Assembly: GCA_017551425.1 (NCBI GenBank)
Contig: JAFZLQ010000106.1
Span: forward strand, 4,123 to 68,122
Source of the DNA: Bacteroidales bacterium
GTDB lineage: Bacteria; Bacteroidota; Bacteroidia; Bacteroidales; UBA932
Direction: 5' to 3'
DNA length: 64,000 bases
This document shows positions 24,009 to 31,274 of this stretch, piece after piece. Position 1 is the stretch's first letter; every line of letters begins with the position of its first letter. A model generated the notes under the pieces. That model did no database searches and was not told the origin of the DNA. It saw only the letters and a list, made by a program, of their open reading frames with translations. A program made the position numbers and the translations under genes.

Positions 24009-24293
24009 ATGGCCCGCCAACATTTTTTGCGTTGTGTCAGAACCTGTCACTTTCGCACAGTACCTTGCGGCAAAATTCATAGCTATGGCAACGACGATTC
24101 CTGGCTTGATAATTTCGATCCCACCAAGGATTTTTATGGCAAGCACGGAGAATTCGACCGCAACGACGAGAAGCGCAAGGAATGTGAAAACATACAGGAT
24201 TTCCACATCAATCATCCGGACGTGGAACTCACCGACCACTTTGACTGGAGCGATGTCCTTGAGGCGGAAACCGATGGGTATCTGGATGATTGA
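24009..24293 (+). CDS. Small acidic protein, 94 aa
   Basis: The frame starts 3 nt after the preceding gene. The C-terminal two thirds are acidic and hydrophilic ('FDPTKDFYGKHGEFDRNDEKRKECENIQDFHINHP'). The first 25-30 codons coincide with a diverged copy of the leader found at 20279-20345 (palindrome plus box), so the true start may be later, at a non-ATG codon, and the leader may be regulatory DNA read as protein. No known domain. Confidence 0.5.
   Translation: MARQHFLRCVRTCHFRTVPCGKIHSYGNDDSWLDNFDPTKDFYGKHGEFDRNDEKRKECENIQDFHINHPDVELTDHFDWSDVLEAETDGYLDD
24034..24050 (+). promoter_or_regulatory. Palindrome, copy 2 (diverged)
   Basis: GTGTCA (24034-24039), five bases, TGTCAC (24045-24050): the same arrangement as at 20279-20295 with one mismatched base pair. 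Further similarity extends about 35 nt downstream (TACCTTGCGGCA versus TACCTTTGCAAC) to a shared AGCTATG. This is probably a duplicated leader sequence. Confidence 0.5.
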
Positions 24294-24343
24294 TTAGATT
24301 CAGTAATAGTCCATACAGATTCGCCAAAGATCGTCTAATGGTC

Positions 24344-24449
24344 TTGCGGGAATTATTATTAATTTCTATCTTCGCAGAACAAGTCTGAGTACCGTGGCGC
24401 CCCGAGCCCACAACGCGATATAGGAGATCGTTCCTGTATCGCTTTTTTG
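24344..24449 (+). ncRNA. Candidate small RNA 2 with its promoter and terminator
   Basis: TTG (24344-24346), 20 nt, TATCTTCG (24367-24374) resembles the Bacteroidota promoter consensus. Transcription would begin near 24381 and end at the terminator 24415-24448, giving an RNA of about 69 nt. No reading frame fits. The segment just before the terminator (GCCCCGAGCCCA) resembles the corresponding place in small RNA 1. The remainder of this 383-nt gap (24294-24676) holds nothing else up to the palindromic repeats. Confidence 0.5.
24415..24448 (+). terminator. Intrinsic terminator of small RNA 2
   Basis: GCGATATAGGA (24415-24425) pairs with TCCTGTATCGC (24432-24442) over eleven base pairs including one G-T pair, with a 6-nt loop and a run of six T. 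Confidence 0.8.
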
Positions 24450-24544
24450 TTTTAAAAAGAAAAAACCCGGATTCATCACCAGCACATATGTCTGGGAGAG
24501 GAACTACCGGGACTGCACGACAAATGTATGAAAAAAAACTCAGT

Positions 24545-24626
24545 TTTGCTACACTTGGGGCCTTGAACGTAGCATTTTGCCGCTGAAAACTCAGTTTTGC
24601 TACGTTTGGGGCGGGAAACGTAGCAA
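24545..24626. repeat. REPIN-like palindrome pair, block A
   Basis: Two copies of the GCTACR...CGTAGC palindrome (24546-24574 and 24596-24626) are separated by about 21 nt. They lie in the gap after the candidate small RNA and before the end of the GH20-like gene. A second shared segment, 'GGGGGCTCACTGGAAAGGCCC', follows at about 24648-24668 and recurs at about 34960-34982 beside block D. Confidence 0.85.
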
Positions 24627-24676
24627 TCCGGGCGGGCTGCCGCTGCCGGGGGCTCACTGGAAAGGCCCTTTTCCCG

Positions 24677-25807
24677 TCACTCCGCGGCGAGCTCGCGGAG
24701 GTACCGGAGGACGGCTTTGGCGGCATCCACGCTGCTGTCCTTGCGGGGCTCGCGCGCGGGCTGGCCGGGGCGGGGAGGGCGGTTGTCGAATTCGCCATAG
24801 TATGACCGCAAAAAGCGTCCGGCGCTGCTCCAGATGGTGTGTACATAGCCCTGCAGGTGGTCTGCGGTTGCATCGGCGGCCTGGGACCGGAACTGGATCA
24901 TATCCTTGACCTGCCGCACCGATATCTCCGGATCCCTGTACCCGCAGGATACCACGGGAAGGCCCTTCATGGCGAAGTACACCGCGCTGAGGTCGGCCCT
25001 TTCGTAGTGCCAGTCGCAGATCAGGACATCTTTGGCAATCATGTCAATTGCGCGCCAGGTGTCGTTGTAACTGGCCTCCCATTCGCCAAGACCGGTGGTG
25101 CGGCCGTCCAGGAGCCGGTCGCCCCAGATCATCAGCTGACGGCCTTTGGCTGCAAGATGATCGTGGATGGTATTGACCTCTCCGGCAAAGAGCTCGGACT
25201 TGTCTTTCCCGGCGCAGCGGGGGCATTCATCCTCGCCGATGTAGAAGACCTCGTCCATGCCGGCGTGGAAAGCATCGGCCTGGAAAGCGTCGCAGATCTC
25301 GTCAACCACGTCAAAGACAACCTTGTGCACGTCCGGGTGCAGGGGACAGTAGCTCTTGCAGTAGAGGCCGTATTCGTTAGGCCATTTGGTATAATACTCG
25401 GTTTTGACGGAAGGATTCTCATCGAACTGGGGGTACTCGCGCAGCAGGGCGTACGTCTCTTTGGCCCAGGACTGGTGCCCAAGCAGGTTGATCTGCGGAA
25501 CCAGGCGGATTCCGTGCTTCCGGCATGCGGAGACCAGCCTGTCCACGTCTGCCCTGGTGAGCGGGTCCCTGTCCCTGAGTTCCGGGTGGGACATATATTC
25601 GAAGTTCCAGTCGACGCGGAGGATAAGGAGGTTGATTCTGGCCGGAGCCAGATCTTCCTCGATGAAACGGACGAACTGATCAACCCCTCTTTTGGAGGGC
25701 GCTTCAATGGCAAACCCGCGAATGGGGAGCTTCTGGTCCAAAGTCTGGGCAAGCGCGCCGTCGAACATGGCCGCCAGCGCCAGGAAGAGAATGATTATCT
25801 TTTTCAT
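24677..25807 (-). CDS. Secreted GH20-like (beta-N-acetylhexosaminidase-type) glycoside hydrolase
   Basis: The product is 376 aa from the start at 25807, which begins the signal peptide 'MKKIIILFLALAAMFDGALAQ'; an ATG seven codons upstream is less likely. The TIM-barrel segments fit GH20: 'RGFAIEAPSKRGVDQ', 'LVPQINLLGHQSW' and the acid pair in 'FHAGMDEVFYIG' (Asp-Glu). In GH20 the Asp-Glu pair positions the acetamido group and protonates the leaving sugar. The N-terminal GH20b domain is missing, and the protein is short for the family. It is exported to the periplasm or beyond. Exact substrate uncertain. Confidence 0.75.
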   Translation of the reverse strand: MKKIIILFLALAAMFDGALAQTLDQKLPIRGFAIEAPSKRGVDQFVRFIEEDLAPARINLLILRVDWNFEYMSHPELRDRDPLTRADVDRLVSACRKHGIRLVPQINLLGHQSWAKETYALLREYPQFDENPSVKTEYYTKWPNEYGLYCKSYCPLHPDVHKVVFDVVDEICDAFQADAFHAGMDEVFYIGEDECPRCAGKDKSELFAGEVNTIHDHLAAKGRQLMIWGDRLLDGRTTGLGEWEASYNDTWRAIDMIAKDVLICDWHYERADLSAVYFAMKGLPVVSCGYRDPEISVRQVKDMIQFRSQAADATADHLQGYVHTIWSSAGRFLRSYYGEFDNRPPRPGQPAREPRKDSSVDAAKAVLRYLRELAAE

Positions 25808-25825
25808 ACAATTGACTCGGATGTA

Positions 25826-25833
25826 CAAATATA
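25826..25833 (-). promoter_or_regulatory. -7 box of the GH20-like gene
   Basis: TATATTTG on the minus strand (25833-25826) matches TAnnTTTG and lies 19 nt upstream of the start codon. No TTG was found at the correct spacing. Confidence 0.4.
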
Positions 25834-25925
25834 GGCATTTTTCGATTTGAGTTTGTGTTCAGTTTGTTCGATGAAAATTCTTAACTTTACGGCAGAAACA
25901 CCTTCACCGAATAACTGAACAGACG

Positions 25926-27386
25926 ATGAACATCACCCAAGAATACTTCAGCGACGTCCTTGCAGCCGTAGATAAGCTGCGGGACTTCACCAATGGCCTT
26001 GCCAGGGACCCCGGGTTCTGCAAGGTCTTCGACGATCTGATCAAAGGGAGCGTCGTTAACGGAGACGTCAGGCTCGTGAGGGCGGAGGAAAAGATCCCGT
26101 TCATTGCGCTGGCGGACATCGTGAGGGTGTGCGGCTGGCTGAGGATTTCGGAACAGATCGACCGTCCGGAGGGCCTCGGCCTGGTGCTGTTCAGCACAAA
26201 GCTGTACGGCTACGAAGAGAACTGCACCTACGAGAAGATCTCCAGATATTCCGATATAATAGTCCCGAGCATCCAGGAGCTTGTGGCGGCGATTACGGAT
26301 TCGAACAGGATAGGGGAAGACCTCCTTGCCTTCGAGTATTGCCTCCGCGCATACAGCCAGCCGCTGAGAGACCAGTACGTGGTGCTGATGTACCGATTCG
26401 CCTCGCTTGTGGCGAAGGCCGACGGCACCGTCTCTCCGTTTGAGACTAAGCAGCTCAACCGCATCATCAAACTCATCTCTTCAGAAAACCCCGAATCCGG
26501 GTCTGCCGGCTCGAAAGAATCCTCCGCGAGGGTGTCCATGGCCGATATCACGCCCGTGTCGGAGGCGGCGGATGAGCTCAACAAGCTTATCGGCCTGGCC
26601 AGCGTGAAGGAGGAGATCACTACGCTGATGAACTTTATCCGCATCCAGAAGCTGCGTGAAGAGAAGGGGCTGAAGATCCCGCCGATATCGTACCATTGCG
26701 TCTTCACCGGCAACCCCGGCACCGGCAAGACTACCGTCGCCCGCATCGTCGCGCAGATATACAAAGAGATCGGCGTCCTGAAGAAAGGGCACCTGGTGGA
26801 GACCGACCGCTCCGGGCTTTGCGCCGAATACGTCGGCCAGACCGCGCCCAAGACAAACGAGAAAATCGACTCCGCACTCGACGGCGTCCTGTTCATAGAC
26901 GAGGCTTATTCTCTGGTCAGCGAGAGCGGCAACGACTATGGCAAAGAAGCCGTAGCGACGCTCCTCAAGCGTATGGAGGACGACCGGGACAGGCTTGTTG
27001 TCATCCTCGCGGGGTACACCGACGAGATGCGCAGGTTCATCGACTCGAATCCGGGCCTGCAGTCCCGTTTCAACAGGTACATCGAGTTCCCGGACTATTC
27101 GGCCGCCGAGCTGTACCGGATCTTCCTCTTCAACGCCGGGAAGTACGAATACAAACTGAGCGAAGAGGCCGACAGGGTCCTGCGGGAGGCTATGGAGACC
27201 GCAGTGGCGCACAAAGACAAGAACTTTGGCAACGGCCGCTTCGTGCGAAATGTCTTCGAGAAGGTCATCGAACGTCAGGCCAACCGGCTCGCATCCGTAG
27301 GCGGCGTGAACGGAGAGTTGCTCTCCGTCATCGAGGCGGAGGATATCACCGCCGCCATGGGTCAGCTCAATTCCATCGGCTTCTGA
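25926..27386 (+). CDS. CbbX/SpoVK-type AAA+ ATPase with N-terminal TerB-like region
   Basis: The 486-aa protein has a C-terminal AAA+ domain of the CbbX/SpoVK clade: 'GLASVKEEITTLMNFI', Walker A 'GNPGTGKT' (262-269), 'AEYVGQTAPKTNEKI', Walker B 'GVLFIDEAYSL' and the arginine finger region 'NPGLQSRFNRYIEF'. The N-terminal 200 aa include 'ASLVAKADGTVSPFETKQL' (159-177), resembling TerB-type domains. Such ATPases remodel protein complexes. The gene ends 1 nt before the UvrD-like helicase start, so the two are probably translationally coupled and functionally linked. Confidence 0.88.
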   Translation: MNITQEYFSDVLAAVDKLRDFTNGLARDPGFCKVFDDLIKGSVVNGDVRLVRAEEKIPFIALADIVRVCGWLRISEQIDRPEGLGLVLFSTKLYGYEENCTYEKISRYSDIIVPSIQELVAAITDSNRIGEDLLAFEYCLRAYSQPLRDQYVVLMYRFASLVAKADGTVSPFETKQLNRIIKLISSENPESGSAGSKESSARVSMADITPVSEAADELNKLIGLASVKEEITTLMNFIRIQKLREEKGLKIPPISYHCVFTGNPGTGKTTVARIVAQIYKEIGVLKKGHLVETDRSGLCAEYVGQTAPKTNEKIDSALDGVLFIDEAYSLVSESGNDYGKEAVATLLKRMEDDRDRLVVILAGYTDEMRRFIDSNPGLQSRFNRYIEFPDYSAAELYRIFLFNAGKYEYKLSEEADRVLREAMETAVAHKDKNFGNGRFVRNVFEKVIERQANRLASVGGVNGELLSVIEAEDITAAMGQLNSIGF

Positions 27387-27387
27387 C

Positions 27388-29343
27388 ATGGATCTAGGCA
27401 GCCTCAACGACGCCCAACGCCGGGCTGCGACCTACGACGGCAGGCACCTTCTTGTGCTCGCCGGCGCGGGAACCGGCAAGACTCGGGTCATAATCGCCCG
27501 GGCGCTATGGCTGCTTGAGCAGGGCTGTCCGCCGGAATCGATCCGCATCCTTTCCTTTACCAAGAAATCCGCCGGGGAGATAGTTGACCGCATCAGGATC
27601 GAGGCTAAGCATCTTCCCGCGGCAAAGGAGCTGCACGGCTCCACCTTCCATTCCTGGTGCATGGAGCTGATAGGCAAGTATGCCGGGGAACTGGGGCTGG
27701 AGAACTATGTGGGCATCAACGCATTCGACCGTTTCGAGGCAATCGGCCTGATAATGAAATCAGTTAACACCAATCTGCCGGCCGACGTCATGGACAGCAT
27801 CCTTTCCTTCAAGACGAACACCCTGAGCTCCATGGAAGAGGCTATCCGTACGAAAAGGACGAAAGGCGAGCTCAGGGGGTATCGCGCCGAGGACATCAGG
27901 AACGCCCTGGAGGAATGTACGGAAGTGGAGCGGAAGTATCGGGAGTTCAAGCAGAATCACCGTTACATCGACTACGACGACATGCTGAAGCTCATGGCGG
28001 ACGCGCTTGCGGAGAAGCCTGAATTCCGCGCCCGCGTGGCATCTGAATACACCAACATCCTCGTCGACGAGATGCAGGACACCAACCCCCTGCAGTGGCG
28101 GCTGCTTGAGTCTTTCTTCCCGACCTGCCGCTTTTTCTGCGTCGGGGATGACGCCCAGAGCATATATGCCTTCCGCGGGGCCGATTTCAAGAGCATACAC
28201 AGTTTTTCGGAGCGGGTGCCCGGCGGCGAAGTGTACAAGCTCACAGACAACTATCGCTCCACCCAGGAGATTCTCGACGTCTCCAACTGGCTGCTGCGCC
28301 AGTCTCCGCTGGCGTACGAAAAGGACCTTCACGCCGTTCGCGGCAAGGGCGACATCCCGCAGTTCCATTTCAGCCGGGAGCGCCGGGAGGAGGCCGCAAT
28401 GCTGCTTTCAATCATCCGGGACGGCCTTGACGCCGGCAAGCAGTATTCCGACTTCATGATCCTTTCCCGCACTTCCAGGCGGGTGGAGGAGATCAAAAAG
28501 GCCCTGGACGGGGCCGGGATTCCGGTGCTGTCGCTGGGCGGCAGGCAATCCCTGGTAGAGAAGACGTACGTGCAGGATGTCATGTCTGCGCTCAAGATAA
28601 TCATCAACTATCGCGACGAGCTGTCATGGCATGTTTTCCTGCGCCTGTGGGCCTTTGACGGATGGTTTGACGCGCCGGCGTTCATAGAGAATGCAATGGC
28701 CTGCGGTTCCCTGGACGAGGCTCTCGCCAGCCTCCCGAAGGAAGATGCGCTGTCGGCAAAAATCACCAACACCCTCACCGCCGCCCGGAATTGCTGGGAC
28801 CAGCCGGTAGCGGCCTTCAGCCTCATCGTATCGAACATGACGCCCATACTCAAACGTCACAACAGGAACTGGGAGGCATGCAAGTACGATTACCGCACGC
28901 TCCAGCTGCTCGCCGGCACGTGTAAGGATGTGCCCGCTTTCGTAGGCGAATACGTTGCGGATCCCGATGCGGCGCTGATACGCCATAGCCTTCTGGACGA
29001 CCGCCCCAACTGTGTCACCATCTCCACGGCGCACTCCGCCAAGGGGCTCGAATGCGACACCGTAATAGTCCTCACCCGGGAGTTTCCGTCTTTTTGGGCG
29101 CACAGAAAAGAAGACTTCGAAGAGGAACGCCGCTGCCTGTACGTTGCGCTCACCCGGGCAAAGAACAGTCTCATCCTCACAGACTGCGCCCCCGACAAGC
29201 CCGATGCCCGGGCCCTGCTCGACTCGACGCCATTCTTCCGCGGCATCCCCGACGAACTCATCTCCACCTTCCCCAGGGATGGCATAATAAAACCCTTCTA
29301 TACGAATCTCTCTTTGCCCAAGGTGGACCTTTCACTGCCCTAG
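27388..29343 (+). CDS. UvrD/Rep-family SF1A helicase
   Basis: The 651-aa protein has the SF1A helicase motifs: 'LNDAQRRAAT' (Q motif), Walker A 'AGAGTGKT' (25-32), 'SFTKKSAGEI', Walker B 'NILVDEMQDTN', 'GDDAQSIYAFRGAD', 'LTDNYRST' and 'STAHSAKGLECDTVIV' with 'RRCLYVALTRAKNSL'. All catalytic residues are intact. It is somewhat shorter than UvrD (about 720 aa) and lacks a long C-terminal tail. Pairing with the AAA+ gene (1 nt gap) is the most informative context. A role in DNA repair is also possible, but it is unlikely to be the housekeeping UvrD. Confidence 0.9.
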   Translation: MDLGSLNDAQRRAATYDGRHLLVLAGAGTGKTRVIIARALWLLEQGCPPESIRILSFTKKSAGEIVDRIRIEAKHLPAAKELHGSTFHSWCMELIGKYAGELGLENYVGINAFDRFEAIGLIMKSVNTNLPADVMDSILSFKTNTLSSMEEAIRTKRTKGELRGYRAEDIRNALEECTEVERKYREFKQNHRYIDYDDMLKLMADALAEKPEFRARVASEYTNILVDEMQDTNPLQWRLLESFFPTCRFFCVGDDAQSIYAFRGADFKSIHSFSERVPGGEVYKLTDNYRSTQEILDVSNWLLRQSPLAYEKDLHAVRGKGDIPQFHFSRERREEAAMLLSIIRDGLDAGKQYSDFMILSRTSRRVEEIKKALDGAGIPVLSLGGRQSLVEKTYVQDVMSALKIIINYRDELSWHVFLRLWAFDGWFDAPAFIENAMACGSLDEALASLPKEDALSAKITNTLTAARNCWDQPVAAFSLIVSNMTPILKRHNRNWEACKYDYRTLQLLAGTCKDVPAFVGEYVADPDAALIRHSLLDDRPNCVTISTAHSAKGLECDTVIVLTREFPSFWAHRKEDFEEERRCLYVALTRAKNSLILTDCAPDKPDARALLDSTPFFRGIPDELISTFPRDGIIKPFYTNLSLPKVDLSLP

Positions 29344-29353
29344 GCGCGGGTGA

Positions 29354-29433
29354 TTGCTACGTTTGGGGCCTTGAACGTAGCAATTTACCGCAGAAATCTC
29401 CTTTTTGCTACGCTTGGGGCCTAAAACGTAGCA
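29354..29433. repeat. REPIN-like palindrome pair, block B
   Basis: Two palindromes, 29354-29383 and 29405-29433, flank the conserved spacer TTTACCGCAGAAATCTCC. They lie between the helicase gene and the PPC-domain gene. The palindrome arms are GCTACGTT/AACGTAGC. Confidence 0.9.
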
Positions 29434-29466
29434 GGTTTTTATTATTTTTGTGCAAAACACCATGCT

Positions 29467-29901
29467 ATGTACCAATTCACAGAAGTAGCTCCCTTCAAAT
29501 ACGTCCTCAGCCTGGACAACCACGTGGAAATCGTGGAGGCCCTGAAGGTATTCTGCAAGGAGAACGAGATTTATGCCGGCAGCATCAGCGGCCTGGGCGC
29601 CGTGAGCGAGGCCACGTTCCGTTTTCTCGACCCTGCCACCAAGAAATATGTGGACAAAGCCTTCAACGAGCAGATGGAGATCACCAACCTTACCGGCAAC
29701 ATCTCGGTGAAGGACGGCGAACCTTATCTGCATATTCACGTCACTGCGGGGCGCAGGGACTACACCTGCATCGGCGGACACCTGCTCAGCGCCCGCGTGA
29801 ACGGGGCCTGCGAGCTTATCGTGGAAGACTTCTTCGACGCAACCCTCGGCCGCCGCTTTGACGAAGAAACCGGATTGAACCTGTACGATTTCCAGATATG
29901 A
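29467..29901 (+). CDS. PPC/DUF296 domain protein
   Basis: The 144-aa protein is a bacterial single-domain member of the PPC (DUF296) family: 'GSISGLGAVSEATF', 'LHIHVTAGRRDYTCIGGHLLSARV', 'CELIVEDF'. The conserved histidines in 'HIHV' and 'GGHL' are those that bind metal in structures of the family. It was originally described with AT-hook DNA-binding proteins in plants; bacterial members lack the AT-hook and their role is unclear. It overlaps the next gene by 4 nt (ATGA), so it is coupled to the DcuB transporter. A sensory or enzymatic role linked to dicarboxylate transport is possible. Confidence 0.85.
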   Translation: MYQFTEVAPFKYVLSLDNHVEIVEALKVFCKENEIYAGSISGLGAVSEATFRFLDPATKKYVDKAFNEQMEITNLTGNISVKDGEPYLHIHVTAGRRDYTCIGGHLLSARVNGACELIVEDFFDATLGRRFDEETGLNLYDFQI

Positions 29902-31274
29902 CTTTTGCAATGATCATCGAGCTGCTGATAGTGCTGGCGGCTCTTTATGTGGGCTCGCGCTACGGCAGCCTCGCCCTCGGCGCCATCTCCGGCATCGGCC
30001 TCGCCATCCTGGTATTCGGCTTCGGCCTTAAGCCCGGCACGCCCCCCACGGACGTCATTTACATCATCATCGCAGCCGTAACCTGCGCCGGAACGCTCCA
30101 GGCGTCGGGAGGTATGGACTGGATGATACAGGTAGCGGAGAAGGTACTGCGCAAGCATCCCGAGCACATCACCTTCCTGGGGCCCCTGGTGACATTCTTC
30201 CTCACCGTTCTCGTGGGTACGGGGCACGTCGTCTATACCATCATGCCCATCATCTGCGACATCGCCCTCAAGAAGAATATCCGTCCCGAGCGCCCCTGCG
30301 GCGTGGCTTCCATAGCCTCGCAGGTGGGCATCACCTGTTCGCCCATTGCGGCCGCGGTGGTCGCGTTCGTCACCATTTCCAACGCCAACGGCTACATGGT
30401 GTCGATCCCCCAGGTGCTCATGGTCACGATTCCCGCGTGCGTACTGGGCCTGATGTGCGCCGCCCTCGCCTCTTACAAGAGGGGCAAGGACCTGGACAAG
30501 GACCCCGAATTCCTCAAGCGCAAGGCCGATCCCGAGCAGTACGCCTACATGTATGGCAACACCGCCACCACCCTGGACAAGGTCATCAGCCCTTCGGCAA
30601 AGGCCTCGGTTTTCATTTTCCTCGGTTCGCTGGTGGTAATCGTGGCGTTCGCATTCCTGCAGATGGTCCACACCGCCGGCGGAGAGACGGTGGCCAAGGC
30701 CATCAACCTTCCCAAGATGAACATTTGCATCCAGGTCATCATGCTCATGGCCGCCGCATGCAACATCATGTTCTGCAAGGCGTCGCCCAAGAAGGCAGTG
30801 GCAGGAGCGGTGTGGCAGTCGGGCATGGTGGCAGTCGTCGCCATCTACGGAATCGCCTGGCTTGCAGATACTTACTTCGGAAATTACATGGAGGAGATGA
30901 AGTCCATGCTTACCGGTCTCGTAACCAGTTACCCCTGGAGCATAGCGTTCGTTTTCTTCCTGGTGAGCGTACTCATCAACTCACAGGGCGCCGTGGTGGT
31001 GGCCATGCTGCCGCTTGCCTATGAGCTTGGTATCGCCGGCCCCGTCCTGCTTGGCGTCCTCCCCAGCGTGTACGGCTACTTCTTCATCCCCAATTACCCC
31101 TCCGACATCGCCACGGTCAACTTCGACCGCTCCGGAACTACGGTAATCGGCAAGTATCTGCTGAACCACAGTTTCATGATGCCCGGGTTGATTTCGGTGG
31201 CCGTATCAACAGTGGTTGGCTACCTGGTGACCAACGTGTTATTCCCCGGCTACTTCGCCAGCTTCATTCAATAG
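29898..31274 (+). CDS. dcuB: Anaerobic C4-dicarboxylate transporter, DcuB family
   Basis: The 458-aa polytopic membrane protein resembles DcuB more than DcuA: 'GTGHVVYTIMPIICDIALKKNIRPERP' and 'FDRSGTTVIGKYLLNHSF' are close to E. coli DcuB. DcuB exchanges fumarate or other C4-dicarboxylates for succinate in fumarate respiration, a main fermentation route in Bacteroidales. It is translationally coupled to the PPC gene by a 4-nt overlap. The 3' end overlaps the stop of the convergent P-type ATPase gene (31268-31274). Confidence 0.92.
   Translation: MTFAMIIELLIVLAALYVGSRYGSLALGAISGIGLAILVFGFGLKPGTPPTDVIYIIIAAVTCAGTLQASGGMDWMIQVAEKVLRKHPEHITFLGPLVTFFLTVLVGTGHVVYTIMPIICDIALKKNIRPERPCGVASIASQVGITCSPIAAAVVAFVTISNANGYMVSIPQVLMVTIPACVLGLMCAALASYKRGKDLDKDPEFLKRKADPEQYAYMYGNTATTLDKVISPSAKASVFIFLGSLVVIVAFAFLQMVHTAGGETVAKAINLPKMNICIQVIMLMAAACNIMFCKASPKKAVAGAVWQSGMVAVVAIYGIAWLADTYFGNYMEEMKSMLTGLVTSYPWSIAFVFFLVSVLINSQGAVVVAMLPLAYELGIAGPVLLGVLPSVYGYFFIPNYPSDIATVNFDRSGTTVIGKYLLNHSFMMPGLISVAVSTVVGYLVTNVLFPGYFASFIQ

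Noticed and set aside
23761..24297. Alternative frame overlapping the fusion and 94-aa genes
   Set aside because: It lacks any domain and is Ser/Arg/Thr-rich, as expected of a shadow of the GC-rich gene.
25926..29343. Gabija defence system
   Set aside because: UvrD-like helicase present, but the partner is a CbbX/SpoVK-type ATPase, not an OLD-family nuclease.
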